In this document: positions 35,990-48,837 of the stretch, in pieces | Position numbering within the stretch: the first letter of the stretch is position 1 | How the letters are laid out: the number at the start of each line of letters is the position of its first letter | NCBI GenBank assembly: GCA_038501785.1 | Contig: JBAMJR010000053.1 | Coordinates: forward strand, 4,310,501-4,374,500 | Length of the DNA stretch: 64,000 bases | Direction of reading: 5' to 3' | Source of the DNA: Myoxocephalus aenaeus | Taxonomy: Eukaryota > Chordata > Actinopteri > Perciformes > Cottidae | The notes under the pieces: model-generated | What the model saw: the letters and a program-made list of their open reading frames with translations, nothing else | What the model was told of the DNA's origin: nothing | The model's database searches: none | Program-made: the position numbers and the translations under genes

Positions 35990-36085
35990 GACCACGGTGC
36001 AGGAAGTCAGGCGGTAAAAGCCGCGGAGGAGAGTCCTAGCAGGCCGGAGAAGGGCGCGGATGGCCACAGTGAAAAACAGTGCTAG
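35077..36085 (+). CDS. cdkn1b-like: Cip/Kip-family cyclin-dependent kinase inhibitor (p27-like)
   Basis: Nuclear inhibitor that binds cyclin-CDK complexes and blocks cell-cycle entry. Exons 35077-35476 and 35913-36085 join in phase 1 to give 190 residues (human p27 198). The N-terminus follows the p27 pattern (VRLSNASPT, 4-12). The cyclin-binding RxLFG is R30-N-L-F-G34. The kinase-binding part includes NFD at 61-63, YEWQE at 75-79 and EFYVRP at 85-90, where the inserting tyrosine (Y87) is kept. Basic clusters at 94-99, RKR 126-128 and KR 143-144 could form a nuclear signal. An aspartate run D149-D158 encoded by (GAT)n follows. Oddities: P64 replaces the second F of FDF, V88 replaces the second tyrosine, and there is no p27 C-terminal TPKK...RRQT block. 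The start at 35,077 is chosen because p27 begins there and it has A at -3. It may be teleost cdkn1d or a diverged cdkn1b; the paralogue is unresolved. Confidence 0.88.
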
Positions 36086-37615
36086 GTTAGAAACCACTAT
36101 CTCCACTACTCCACTGTTATCAAGTCATGTGAATGGATAATGATACGTATGTTTCCAATGCGTTGTTTTGGACACCATGCTGTCCTGCGCACAGCACGCG
36201 TCATCAGCCCTTCAAACTCGTATTTTGTGTTTTTGTTGTTGTTGTTTTTTACCTTCTACAACCCTTCATGCTATGACTGTTCACCCTCTGTGTGTGTGTG
36301 TTTGTGTCTGCATGCGGTAGATCAAGCATGAGCAACTACTTTTTCAATTGCACCATTCAACAGCCTGTTTCCTCTTCATGTCCCACAGAGCGGGGAGACC
36401 TGTTGCTGGTGGAATACTGTAGCCGTTCTCATCATCTGACAGATGGGAGAGAACATATAAAAGCAGTCTTTTCCTTTTTAGAAGAGAGGAGGAGGAGAGG
36501 CTGCAAAAGCACTGAATATGTACACTATCAAGTTTTGGCACTCATTTTAATTAAATTGCCTCAGAAGCAGCAGACAATGTAGCAGTGTGCAAATGGATTT
36601 TTGCTCTTTTTTTTTTTTAATCTACTACCTATGTTTCAGATGTAGCACATAAACAAAAGCATATTATGCTTTTCATACTTTTGTTAAATGTATTTGATAA
36701 GTGTGTGAATTTGACTCGGGAAGTTGCAGTGCAATTTCCAGCAGAGAAATATTATTTTGTTAAAGTGGTCATAATGTATCATTCATTCAGGTAATTGATG
36801 TAAGTTAAAAATGCAGATTTCAGAAGTCAGGGTTGTGTGGAAACAAAATGTCTTCACTTTTTCTATGGCTTTATTGTCCCAGTGTTATATATCTTGTTTT
36901 TGAAGGCTCAGATGGCCACACTGTAAGTTGAGGCTCCATCTAACTGGGAACAGCCATGACAGATAAAGTTTACATGCACATCCCCCCTCCCAATTTTTAT
37001 TTGATAATTTTATTATTTTTTTAGTAAAGAAAAAATATGCTTTTTTGTTGTTGTTTTTTAACCAAAGTTTTTGCCTTTTGTTCGGGGGTTAGGGGAGGGA
37101 GGTGGGTGGCAAAACTGCTGAGCAATATCCAACCAAATTTTAACAGTATTTGCTAATAATCCTAAGAATTAGCTTTTATTTTTGAATTAGGTAAATTCAT
37201 ATTTTTGTGGCTTTTGGGTCACATAATCCACCACATTTAATAAATGGTGTAGCCCAGGTTAACATAGATAAAAAAAAAATATGTTGAAATCACAGGGCTA
37301 CTTATGCAAATATGTGAATCAAAGATTTGTGGTGTGGAATTCATGTGGAACATGGAATTGCACTATTTTTTAATTTCTCCTTTTTGAGGGCAGAAAAAGA
37401 AAGTGACACTGCCTCATTTGGTGTAAAACTTTGAAGTGTACCTGTGTGCCTTTTTTCCCTTTTTTTTTCAAAAACACTGAAAAATTTTTACTAACTTATT
37501 TATGTTGAGCTTTTTGTTGTGGGTGTATGTATAGCTTCCCAAAGCAACCTTTTTGTAAATATATATTTTCATTATTGTTTTTAAGAGAAATAAATTGTTG
37601 CAAAACTGAGCCTAA
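36086..37615 (+). other. cdkn1b-like: Likely 3' UTR of the Cip/Kip gene
   Basis: T-rich sequence without coding frames, including several U-runs (36,609-36,618, 37,042-37,060). A polyadenylation signal AATAAA lies at 37,589-37,594, followed by TG/T-rich sequence. p27-family mRNAs usually carry long U-rich 3' UTRs that bind regulatory proteins, which fits. Confidence 0.5.
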
Positions 37616-38870
37616 TAATCTATTTTATATCCTGTGTTTTGTACTTTTTCTCTTCCTCTTCAACGGGCAAGTTGATTGATTAAAAAGCAACGCTGGTGTA
37701 ATAAATGCATGTGCTCACTATTTATCATTGTTAAAACCACACAACCACTCCACCCTTACCAAACACACTTAAGGTTTAAAGAGATCCGCCCATGTAAACT
37801 GGCAGACGGCAAAAATAATCTCTATGATCACAGGGCGATTATTATTGCTTACACAAAGACCTGATGGAGATACACCACGTTATTAAAGCAATTTAATGAG
37901 TTATTCAGTCTGTGGAATGACACAGCACTGATAGGACCAGTAACTATTCCATTACTTATCCACAGTCTAATCACACACGCTTTATTTCATGAAAAAATTG
38001 AATGTCATGTTTTACAATGCGGTTTGTAGATTTTAATATACAAAATAATAATTCAGCTGAGAATTTATTGCTGGGAACCAAACTACCAAAAGCATTTCTA
38101 CACCACTCCCATACTCTCCGAATAGGAACTCTATGTCCTACTACTATTAGCTAATTAGGAATATTTTTGAATAATTAAATGATGTAATGTGTGTGGCTTG
38201 ACTCAAATCCAGCACACCGTGTACATCTTGAGTGCAAACACAGCACCAGAGTGCAGGCTGTGACTGTGCTGGATCGTTTCAGCCAGCTCTGCCTCCAAAG
38301 TTGAAAACAACAAGGGTATGTCCTGAGGAAAAAGAGGGGGGTTGGGGGAGTTTTTAGTTATTGGCTTTCCCTGGATCCAATCACAGCAGATAGAAGAAAA
38401 GCAGACCACTTAGGAGCCAGCCAGTCAGGGAGCAGTGGGAGGGCGCTCGGGACAGTACAGGCTGTTCTTTTCATAAACCACACACCACCCAATTAGTTTC
38501 ATTGGCTGCCTCTTTCCTGTTGATACCAATGTGTAGGAGTCAAATACAGAGTGAGTGAGGGAGCGAGAGCTATTCCTATAATATCTCATGCTGGCTTTGA
38601 CTGAGTCTGCAGTAATTAACAGTGATCTCATGCCCTTTTTATAAACTTTAAGAGAGGATTGCAACACTTTGAACACATTGTTGTTCTCTTTTTTGTTGTT
38701 GTTGTATCTTATCTCTTCCCCTTTAATCCAGTTTGTGCCTTGTTTTGTGCACTGCTTAATAGAGTTCAATCAAATTTAGAGGAAACAAATCCTTTGTTTT
38801 TGGTGCTGATCTGATTGCAATAGCGCCACCAAGTGGGATTTTATGAAGCACTTGGCATCTATGTCATAAC
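37616..38870. other. Intergenic DNA
   Basis: No gene or named repeat recognised. Confidence 0.5.
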
Positions 38871-38880
38871 TGATCTTGGA

Positions 38881-38909
38881 AAAGTAGAAGCCCCCCGCTT
38901 CTACTTTTA
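38881..38909. repeat. Perfect 12-bp inverted repeat with C5 loop
   Basis: Arms 38,881-38,892 and 38,898-38,909 are exact complements around CCCCC. Confidence 0.9.
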
Positions 38910-39689
38910 GAGCCACCATGGAGCCCACACTGCCACTAACTGGACTCCCTGCATCAATATTATCTATGTTTTGTTCCTGTAAAGTCGTGAAAGTAAAAAT
39001 CTGTTCAGTCATCATCAATTTCCAAATAAGGTACACAGTGGTGATTGAGTCGTTGGCCCACTGATGAAATAGCTTGCATCTGCAGTATTACAAACTGGCC
39101 GTCTGTGGCGACATTCCCGATAAAAGGCGACACTATTTGGATCGCTGGGGAGTGAGTTTTCAAAACATACCTGCAATTACCGCTTATCGGCATAGATGCC
39201 GCCAAAGAGAGAACAATGTAGATCTTCGAGATTGTAACTTTAAAATATACTTACATTGTTAATTTTAGTAACCAAATGTACTTACATTCTAATAAAGAAA
39301 ATGGGGAAAAATGCATATTTGCTTTTTTTCTTGGCCGGAAAAACAGGAAATCCGAAAGTCTCCACTGGTTGTCAGGCAAGCTCACATAGCGACAAGGAAG
39401 TCTAGGAAGTCACTGCCACGAGCCAAGAAACAGTCCGGCACGTAACTTCCTGTAAAACATTTAGCGTGTCATTTTTACACTACAGTTATTAATGAAACAG
39501 ATATAACCTGTTATTTAGTGAACTTTACAGATGTTTGGAGGCAGATCTTGTTACCTTTGGATAGTGACAGGTTTCCCAACCTCTCTTTCACACCATGGAC
39601 AAAAGTCTGATTTCAGTAGAGACTATAATTAACAGGCATACACTTACCAAAATGTGCTGTCATCATCTCTCACATGATTATTGTTTAAC

Positions 39690-39860
39690 AAGCTAGGGCA
39701 GGTGAAGCACACACTGAAGCGACGGAAGCTCCGGTACCAGAAATTGGAGCCACATCCTCGCCGAGCTAAGCAGCACACCTTGTGTGACTCTGCCATATCT
39801 TTACATTATCCATTAGCATAGTTGTTTGCTGCTATATTAATGTTTTGATTGAACCTTTAA
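39690..39860. repeat. Possible fragment of the dispersed repeat also seen near 50.9 kb
   Basis: The end portion (TTTACATTATCCATTAGCATAG... TATTAATG near 39,800-39,845) resembles 50,860-50,905 (TTTACATAGCAAAGAGTTGTTTG... TATTAATG). The match is partial. Confidence 0.4.
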
Positions 39861-39929
39861 TAAATAAAACCAATTAATTGGAGTGTGTCTATAACGTTCA
39901 TGTCGCCATTCTTGATGACCGTTTTATAA

Positions 39930-40033
39930 AAGCAATAGTTCACTTCAGGTCGTGATATGTTGTGATTACTTCACAGCTCAGGGGATTGTCGTCGAGCCAC
40001 CTGCATATCACGGCCTGTTGTGAGCTATTGCTT
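39930..40033. repeat. 30-bp imperfect foldback with 44-nt loop
   Basis: Arm 39,930-39,959 and arm 40,004-40,033 pair with 26 Watson-Crick pairs, two G-U pairs (if + strand RNA) and two adjacent mismatches. It could be the ends of a small MITE or a microRNA-like hairpin. No known mature miRNA sequence is recognised in it. Confidence 0.75.
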
Positions 40034-40039
40034 CAATAA

Positions 40040-43000
40040 CATCACACGCTTGTGATGCCAATTTAGAGTTGTAGAATTAGCCAAAAGTTTTCTTTATTTT
40101 AATGCAACTTCATTTAAAAATCTATTAAAACTAGCCTCTTGGCTAACTCTACGTTTACAGCAAGCACACTAACCCTGAAAACCAAATAAACAAAAAGGTA
40201 AATGGAAAGCCTCCGGATACATTTCCATTCAGTCACACCAGTCAGGAATCAGACACGGTAAAATGGTATGTAGAGTATATTAAATTAACTAATTATGAGC
40301 CTCTCTTGTCCAGTTAAATAAAGTCTTTCTCGCAAGGAAAAGTCTTACAAGTATAACGGACTCGTGGCATTTAGCTGATGTTTGTTGCAAGTGACAGTAA
40401 GTTCTGGTCATTGAAATGCCAATTTCCTCTGAATATTCTCAGGTTACCCGCTACATTATAATGAAAACAATACATAAAGCAAAAGCAGTTTCACAAAGTC
40501 AAACCAGCTGAGTGTCTATGAAGATGCAACTACCAGGAGTAATATCACTAATGTCAGATGTTGTTTTGTTTGGAAACACTGACGTATGTTTGTGATAAAT
40601 TATCTTTCTGAATCTTGCACCGCAGCAAAACGGGGACAATGAGGTCCAGCTGGCTGTTTGGGCCTGATGGGGCTCAAAATGTTCAGGTGGTTACAATTAC
40701 ACTGTGTTGATTTGTCTCCACGTGAAGGCGAACGTCACTGAATGGCAGAATCAGAGCTCATCTGATATTTTTAGGGTCAATAGGGGGTTGAAAAGATGAA
40801 AGAACCAATGCTGATCAAAATGATAACCTCTCACTGTCTGTGAAATGTCTGTATTAGTCCTTAATTCAGGATTTATGACTCCCTCCATATGCTTGGTTCA
40901 CCCACACAGCTGTTTTCACTTAGTTTACCTGACCTCTTCAGATAAGGGACACCACTTGCTTTGTTTGTCGCCGTCAGCCCATTGTGAACCTGTTGTCGCA
41001 CCCTGTAGCTACCACTTTGGAAACGTCTGCCGTGACACATGATGAATGTTCTGGAAGGATATAAGTGGTTCACCAACATTAGTATATGATTTAGAGAAGG
41101 AGAGACCCATCAGGTTTTTTTTACTTTGACATCAAGGTGGTGCAGGAAAAGCAGCAGTAACTCTAACCATGATGCAAATGGGAAAAACGCCACTTTCAGA
41201 GCGCTGTGCCAGTTATGACCTCAAAACCATCGACAACAGACTGTGTGCGTTACCCCAGACTGACCTGTTCATCGTTAGAAACTAGCTTGGTGTGAAAAGC
41301 ACACCCACCCACACATGCACGCGAAGCCACAGCCACATGTTGACTTTTAGCAGTTTATTCTACGTTTCAAGACGTATGAAGCATTTAATCAGTCCCCCGT
41401 ACACACCGGTTTACTTTGAGTCGACCCAAGTTTGCTTCCAAGTCAGGAAAACGCTTCCATATTTCCATGGTTAAATTAGCAGGCCCCTAAATGTTGCTGC
41501 AGATAACAAGAGGAGAAATGGTCATAAAAGTCTGACATCTTGGAGCTGACGCTATGAATAGATATTCAACAGAGGGCCTACAAAGTATGAGCTCATAGCT
41601 TGGCAAACTCCAATGGGGATGGAAAGGTTTTTTTTTTTTTTATGAACGTCTTGTTTTATTCTGGAAATACAACTTCCCCATCTGTTTGGTGTTGTAATTA
41701 ATTTGTCTGATTTATTTAAATTTAATTTTTTTTTCTTTACAACAGCAGGGCTGCTATATTTTTCCGCTTCACTCAGCCTCATGGTCATGTGCTCTTGGCA
41801 GCGGTGAGAGAGATGAAGTGGAGATAGTCAGGAGGGGGGGAGAAAGAAAGAAAATGAAGGAAAGAGGCAGTGAAGGGCTGAGTTAAAGGGAGGAAAGAGA
41901 AGACAGGCTTTTTGGCTGTGTCTTGCTGCAGCATGGCCAAATCACATCTAGTGCAGGATGTAAACAAACTAATCTGCCAACGTGAAGTTTTTACACATTT
42001 TGGTTTTTGCTCTGGACTGTGTGACTCATGCGGCCTGGCTGTGTGGCCTCCGATGCTGACTGGCCAGCTGCTACAGCACTGGACTGTTTAGTTTGTTTTG
42101 CAGCAGGGGTCACCAACACATTACAGGCCCGCTATGTATCTATTCTACCAATAATGCCCTGTAATAACGTGGAGTAACAAAGAACTGCTGCCTTTTCAAA
42201 AGATATAAAATGACTGTGAGTTGTCTGTGCAGACTGACGGAGTTTAACATGCAGTTTAGAGATGCTATGCACTACATTGGGAGCATTTTGATTGCCTCTC
42301 AACAAGGCAACGGCTTAGTCGGCTGCTTGCTAGCTGTTAGCTAACAGTGCTAACAGTTCAAGCTTCATGGCAGCCAAAATACAGATAAGCTCTGGACACA
42401 CAAAGAGGGGAGTGTGTCTTCATTCTCTGCTCAGGTAGAGATTACTGCGGTGACACTTGTGGTGAGTGTTGGTAACAGCGAGGGTGGTTTAATACAACAG
42501 CAAACGCTCCTTCAGCAGCTACTTTGTCAGAAATACAAGGCAACAAGTGTATCTGATGATTGATGAGTCCAGTGTATTAATGTAATGGAAAACAGCTGTT
42601 TCATGAACTCAGGGACAATTGAATGTTCCCTTGAGTTTTAAGACCTACACACACACGCACGAACACACCATCCCTCTGCAGATCACATGCCTTTGATTTC
42701 TTTCCTCTGGCCCTGAGGGTTCATCGGACGTGTGTCTGAAGGGAGAGAGAGAGGGAGAACAATCTTGTTGAATTAAGGCAACAATCATCTGCTGAGGTGA
42801 CTCGTGCTATAGCAAATAACTCGGGAAGGGGGGGCCTTGTCTTTCGACTGTATACATCAAGGTTTAAGGCAGCTGTGAGATGGAAGGTGAGCCTCAGACA
42901 GACAGCAACACAGCCACAGTATTACTAAAGTGTGTTTGTGTGTGCGCGCGTGTGTGTGTGTGTGTTTGCATATGTTTGTGCAAACAGGCTTGTATTTGTC

Positions 43001-43345
43001 AAAGTATGAAGTGCGATTCACTGACGTCCATACTTGCTGCTTATTCTCTATCTTTTGGTAAGAGTTGTATTTGGCAGGCTATTAAATGCTGCCAAGATAT
43101 ATTTGTGGGTGGATACTGTGCAATACATCTGTCAGCGTATCACCTCAACGACATATTAACAAGAGCGTTTGCAACATGCGGAAAAAAGTAAACCGCTTTG
43201 AAATCAAATCTGGCTGTGGATGATCTCTGAACAGTTGACCCCAAAGCTGTTTTTTTTTCCCAATGAGTAATGTTTGACCTGAGAACAGACGTGTGGCTAC
43301 AGGAAGTATCAGCACTCACAGGTCAGGATGAGGGCAAAGCAAACG
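40040..43345. other. Intergenic DNA
   Basis: No gene recognised. Contains a short GT-rich tract at 42,930-42,970 and a TAGC-type palindromic motif near 42,330-42,355. Confidence 0.5.
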
Positions 43346-43348
43346 CCT

Positions 43349-43351
<3 letters not shown>

Positions 43352-43420
<69 letters not shown>
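43352..43420. repeat. (TG)n microsatellite
   Basis: About 69 bases of TG. Confidence 0.95.
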
Positions 43421-43421
<1 letters not shown>

Positions 43422-43879
43422 TTGGTGCTGTAATAGGGTGAGTTTGGGTCACGACCCTCTGCCGGGGCACTTGTTAAAGGCTGAATCCCGACATGAAGTC
43501 TGCAGGGAGTTTTCTTCTAAAAAGAGGGTTTGGTAGGCAAACAAATCTGGTGACAAATGCAGTATGTTTTTTAAGTAAAATATCAAGACTTACTGTGCTT
43601 TCCTCTTTTCACCAAACTATTAATTTCTTTGTCGTTCCATGAGTCATCTCAGAGCAGCTTAAAAATGCAAACACTTGAGCCGGAACCATCAGTAGTGGGA
43701 AAATACACCACAATATATATTAATTTTATATTTGGTTGCTTTGGTAGAATGGGCGGGTTTGAAACGATTTTACAGCCCAGACTTCACAGACTGCTGAGAA
43801 ACTTTAAAAGTCATAAATTATGTTGGAGTGAACATGTGAAAAGACTTATTAAGTAATTTCTCACATGTTGGGCTGAACT

Positions 43880-44050
43880 TTAGTAAAGTGGTGCTTTGAG
43901 CTAAATGCTAACGTTTGACTATCTTAGTTTAGCGTGTCAGCACGCTAACATTAGCTCATTAGCACTAAACGCAGCACAAGTGCAGCTGAGGCTGATGGGA
44001 ATGTCATTTTCTTTGCAGATCAAACCAAAGTATTTGGACTATTTTCAACC
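43880..44050 (+). mobile_element. Dispersed teleost repeat, copy 1 (GCTAAC... family)
   Basis: Contains GAGCTAAATGCTAACG, TTAGTTTAGCGTGTCAGCACGC and GCAGCTGAGGCTGATGGGAATG blocks that recur in order at 44,590-44,850 and on the other strand at 59,985-60,235. The three copies in one window define it as dispersed. I recognise the pattern from teleost genomes but cannot name a family with certainty. Confidence 0.65.
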
Positions 44051-44589
44051 TCAATGAAGGTGTTCTGTGTAAAGCTAAAGGATCCCCAAAGTTGCCACAA
44101 CTTTCTTCTCCAGTTGAGGATCTAACAGCATTGTGAACACGGCAGTAAGAAAAAAAACTCTGTACATGTGTTACTTGCAACTGTAATGCCTCTAAAAATC
44201 TCACTTTGACGAAAGAATAAAGGCTACTTAATGTTCTCTGATTGCTTACCTCTCTCGAACAGGTACTGTACTGTAATTAATTTGAACTACAGGATACATC
44301 TATTTCACTTATGGGTTTGATCATCCTGTCCAAGGTGATTTTCAGTGCCTGTGGGTCATTTCAGCCCTGAGTTAAGCCTCCCATGAAGAACCTCCTCTGA
44401 CTGCATAGGCTTAGCAGTCCATAACCACAACCCTGGCCTTGCATGCAACCTTTACCCCTCAGTTTTCCTGGAACACACTGTTGTGGATGGGATGAAACCT
44501 GCAGGTTTTATCATTACTGGTGGTATAAGGGGGATAGCAGAGGCTGAATATTAGAGTGTCTGGGACTTACTTAATGTATGTTATATGAA

Positions 44590-44860
44590 TGACAATGCTA
44601 ACATGCTGATGTTTAGCAGGTATTATGTTGATCATGTTCACCATTTTGGATTAGTGTGTTAGTATGCTACCCCTTGTTAATTAGCACAAAAGGCAAAGTA
44701 CAGCTGAGACAGATATTTGGCAATATACCTGAACCTGAAATATTTTTTTTATCTGATGAATAGCCACCAAAGTTATAAGAAATGAATGCTGAGGGGGAGC
44801 ATGTGTGGTAATGACATTTCATCCAATAGTTGTCGAGACACTTTTATTAAGAAACTCATT
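44590..44860 (+). mobile_element. Dispersed teleost repeat, copy 2
   Basis: Same order of motifs as copy 1: ATGCTAACATGCTGATGTTTAG, GTTCACCATTTTGG, TTAATTAGCAC and GTACAGCTGAG. It extends further 3' to CATCCAATAGTTGTCGAGAC, which has its counterpart (complement) in the copy at 59,985-60,235. Confidence 0.7.
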
Positions 44861-45408
44861 TTTCACGTAAAAACTTTGACCATCATCTTCCACAGTACAT
44901 AAAATACATTGTAAAAAAAAAAGACAATAGCTTGGATTCATCTTAAAAACCCAACAATATCTCAAACAACATATTTATAATAAGCAACTTCCAACTCTTT
45001 GTGGGTGTTTTTTTTTCTTCGGAAAAACTGTTCACTCAATACTCTCCAACTTTCATTTTGGAGGAGTAGTTACACACACACACACGCACACACATAAGCC
45101 ACACTCAGGCCTGGGAGCTGCCCAGTGCCACCGCAACCACAGTTGGGAGTCCAGTTCAGCGAGAGGGAAGCGCACCCCGTTCACTTCCACTGCCCACATT
45201 TATCCTGGCTGTCTCAGTTTACCCATAGAGATGATTTACAGATGTGAAAATGCCACATTTGCAGCTTCAGCTTCATGCTGCTGTTGATTTTTGTCAGCAT
45301 TTTTCTGAGAGAGTTGATAAGCATTAGTCATTGTGACTGGTTTGCAAAATATAGTTGAAAATATATATATATACACATTGTAGGCAAATTCTCTTGAAGT
45401 ATAATTAT

Positions 45409-45455
45409 CGTGCAGGAGGTGAGATCTCTATCTCCCACATCTCACCTCCTGCACG
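45409..45455. repeat. Perfect 17-bp inverted repeat
   Basis: Arms 45,409-45,425 and 45,439-45,455 are exact complements with a 13-base spacer. Confidence 0.93.
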
Positions 45456-45725
45456 ACCTTCTGAAACTTTATCTGACGCTTTTCAAATATTTCATATCAA
45501 TACGTATCATATGATGGCTAAGCAAGTCTGTCTGTTGCAGGAATTCAACTTGCAACATTTCATTAATAGCACAAAAATGGCAACCCTGCAATATATACAG
45601 GTTATTAGCTTATCATTCCTTGCTGCGTGCCATGAGTAGGCGACACTGCAAGTTGAGAGATAAACAGACAGATAGGACATTTTCTGAGGGTGAGACAAGT
45701 ACAGAGAGAAATAATTAAGTCAGTG

Positions 45726-45726
<1 letters not shown>

Positions 45727-45801
<75 letters not shown>

Positions 45802-46110
45802 GCTACCTCCCACACACTTTCACTCTTGAAGCAGCTCTTTTATCTGGTTTGTATAGTTAGTAACTAACATTTAGAACCATGCAACACATGCAAAGGGAAC
45901 GAATTTTGGCATCAATCCGATCAAACAAAGCAAAACCGGCACCTAAGCTTTGCACTAGTGAAGCAGTGTGCGTGCGTGTGCGTGCGTGCGTGCGTGTGCG
46001 TGCATGCATGCAAGTGTGTGCGTGCGTGCATGCGTGTGTGTGTGTGTGTGTGTGCGTGCATGTGTGTGTGGGAGAGAGAGAGAGAGAGTGAGAGAGAGAG
46101 AGAGAGGAAA
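45727..46110. repeat. (CA)n array and compound TG/CG/GA tract
   Basis: CA repeat at 45,727-45,797. A compound tract of TGCG, TGCA, TG and AG units follows at 45,966-46,108. The many open frames here come from repeat composition. Confidence 0.95.
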
Positions 46111-48780
46111 CAGAAAGTTCTAACAGAAAACAACATGTCTGTCTCCAGCAAAACCACAAGTAAATGTCAGATCAAGTACATCACGGTTGAAAGGAAAACC
46201 ACTGAACCAAGTTCTCTTTCTCACAAATAAACAAATATCTTTCACTCATTTGAAATTCATAAAGACACACTGGATTTGGCTGGTTCCCTGAAGAAGAAAA
46301 AAAGCTGAGAAAAACATGTTTTCAGAAAGAATTGTTTGACATTATTGTATCACTATCACAGGGGAAGCAAATGAGCATGGTCAGCAGCAGCCACCTATCT
46401 TCCCTCTGGACGTTAACCATCTGTCCACACAGTCCACAGTGAAATCAACAAGACACACCTGTGTGCATTTGAGCCTGATCCGAAAGCATGGCCCCCTTTT
46501 TTTTATGACTGATGATGATGCATTTAGGCTGTGATAAGCTGTAATGTGGCTGGATTGGTCGATCATTAACTGTAATTAAGCTGTAGGGTCACACGTAAGC
46601 AAGTGTACTTTGGGTTTGCTTCAAGTGCACTGGCACAAAGGGCAGTCTGCTGTGCACAACCAACTGCCAGATGGATGACAAATGCAACTCCACACGCTAT
46701 TTTCGGCAAGTTCAAAGTTCAGGTATGAATTGCAGCAAACTGTTTCTCTGCTTAAGTTTGCCTTTTCATTGATTTTAAATCAAATAAACTCTTCAGTCCG
46801 GCTTAATGTTGTAATAAACGTTTTTTTTTGTTTGCATGCGATTAATATCTATTATATATACAAAAATGTATTCAGGCAAAACAAATTTGAAACTCTTCAT
46901 GTATGACTATTTATATTGATGTCTGCATCACGATATGCAATGTTGACTTATCGTGCAACTTAATCTAACTTAATAAAATTTGCTATAATTGATCTACATG
47001 CAATAACTTCACGTACATCTCCAGTATTAGAAAGAAGTGCTACTTTCAGTGACAAAAAATAATAATTTGATTTTAAGTTTTGTGGGCAATTTTCCAAATT
47101 TCTGTCACACTACATCTTGAATAAACGAGCAATTATGATAGTTGCTTGTGAAGTAGTTATCGTTTCCATTTTTAATGGGTTTTGATTGTAGCCTGAGTGA
47201 TGTGTGCTAACTTGTATTTTTGTAATCGTAACCCGAGCTGTGTTTGTACTGCTCAAGATAAAAGCAACAATTTTCCGTACACACTGATGTTGTTTTACAT
47301 TCCTATAAATTATATTTGCTCCTGTCACTGTTTGGAAGAATTGCCGTCTCTTATCTGTCTTCAGTGTGTCCAAGGTTGGCTCAGAGAGCCTGTTGTTTTT
47401 AGAGGAAGGCTTACTTTACTACTATAAGCAACGTGGTCATATAGGTTACAGCTGTCACTCACTTAATGGTTTGTATGCACATTGATTACAGACAGTTTTC
47501 CCTGTTTAAATGATACATCTTGCAATATTTTTTTATTGTCAACCAATCCCACCAATCACCAAAACCAACAATGTGTCGAGTCTGTCCAAGGCCATTCACT
47601 CCTAATGCAGTGCCAAATATGTATTTTTATTTAAAGAAAGATTTTCTAATGCATTACTCCACTGTAATTTTCAGCCAGCCCAATCGGCAGTAAAAATGTT
47701 GGAATTGTACCTTTCTGCAATGCACAGATGTTGAATGTGGAAGTATTTTTATAAAAAATGTTATGTAGATGTTTTTTGCATTCAGGCAGAGCAAGTGACT
47801 TCTTTTATGACGAGGCCGTTATTCAATATTATAGTTATTATACGTGGTATAATAATGAGTATCAAGAGTGAGAAAGTTCACAAAAGGGTTGGTGGGTTCA
47901 ACCAACACAGGACTTTCACCCAGTAGACCATTGTTGTGTGTGCCATGTGAAACCAAAAGTAAACGTTGACGTTACGCTTGTTACGTATAAGGAAGTCCAC
48001 TAAGGCAGTTGTTATTCATTTAAGCTATTTACAGTCATGTTACGTTGTTATTTTAGCACAAACTATGCCATTTCTTCTTACCTTAACCAAGTAGTTTTGA
48101 TGCCTAAACCTAAAACGTATTTTGGGTTCATAAACGTCAACTCCGTGGTTTGCAAAAACGTACACCAACATAGTTTTCTGATGACTGGGTTGTTCTTAGC
48201 ATACATTACTCAAAAAAAATAAAAATATTGCCCTGGACTAAATAATATTGCCCTGACTGTTGTAGCCATCAGACCTCTGATTTGGGTTGTAGGAATACCT
48301 AAATACCTTAGTTGTTACTGAACTTCATTTTTCATTGGTATTGGAGACAATAGTAAGACACTGTTTGTCTCCAGTCTGCATGGTTGGTGAATCTTAAAGT
48401 GTTACAGGCACTTCCACTATTTTCCCAGCTAACCACACAGATTACAATCGAGCCACTGACTGATATCCAGTATGTATATATTTGCCAAAGGGATCGGGGC
48501 ACAAATTTACAGGCCACAGCAACAATTTAACAATAATATGACTGGTGGCTGTTGTTAATTTCCCAACCTGTCTGTCACTTAGGCCATTTCTGCAACTGAG
48601 TGAATTCTGATCTTCCTCTATGGCTCCAAAGAGGCCCATAAATGAGCCATAATTGTTATGTAGATGAGCGATGAGGTTATGTCCTCGGGTGTATAAATAT
48701 ATCTTTATATGAGATCATGGTGGGTAATGAACAGTCATTATGATAGGGGGCCGTCTCAGATTACACATTGAGTCACATCC
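46111..48780. other. Intergenic DNA with degraded repeats
   Basis: No gene recognised. The part around 48,050-48,190 (CTTAACCAAGTAGTTTTGATG, CCTAAACCTAAAACG) looks like a fragment of a common fish transposable element, but its ends cannot be set. Confidence 0.4.
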
Positions 48781-48785
48781 CAAGC

Positions 48786-48786
<1 letters not shown>

Positions 48787-48835
<49 letters not shown>
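48787..48835. repeat. (CA)n microsatellite
   Basis: About 49 bases of CA. Confidence 0.95.

Positions 48836-48837
<2 letters not shown>

Noticed and set aside
45857..46230. Cys-Val/His-Thr frames around 46 kb
   Set aside because: Repeat-derived, with no gene-like flanks.
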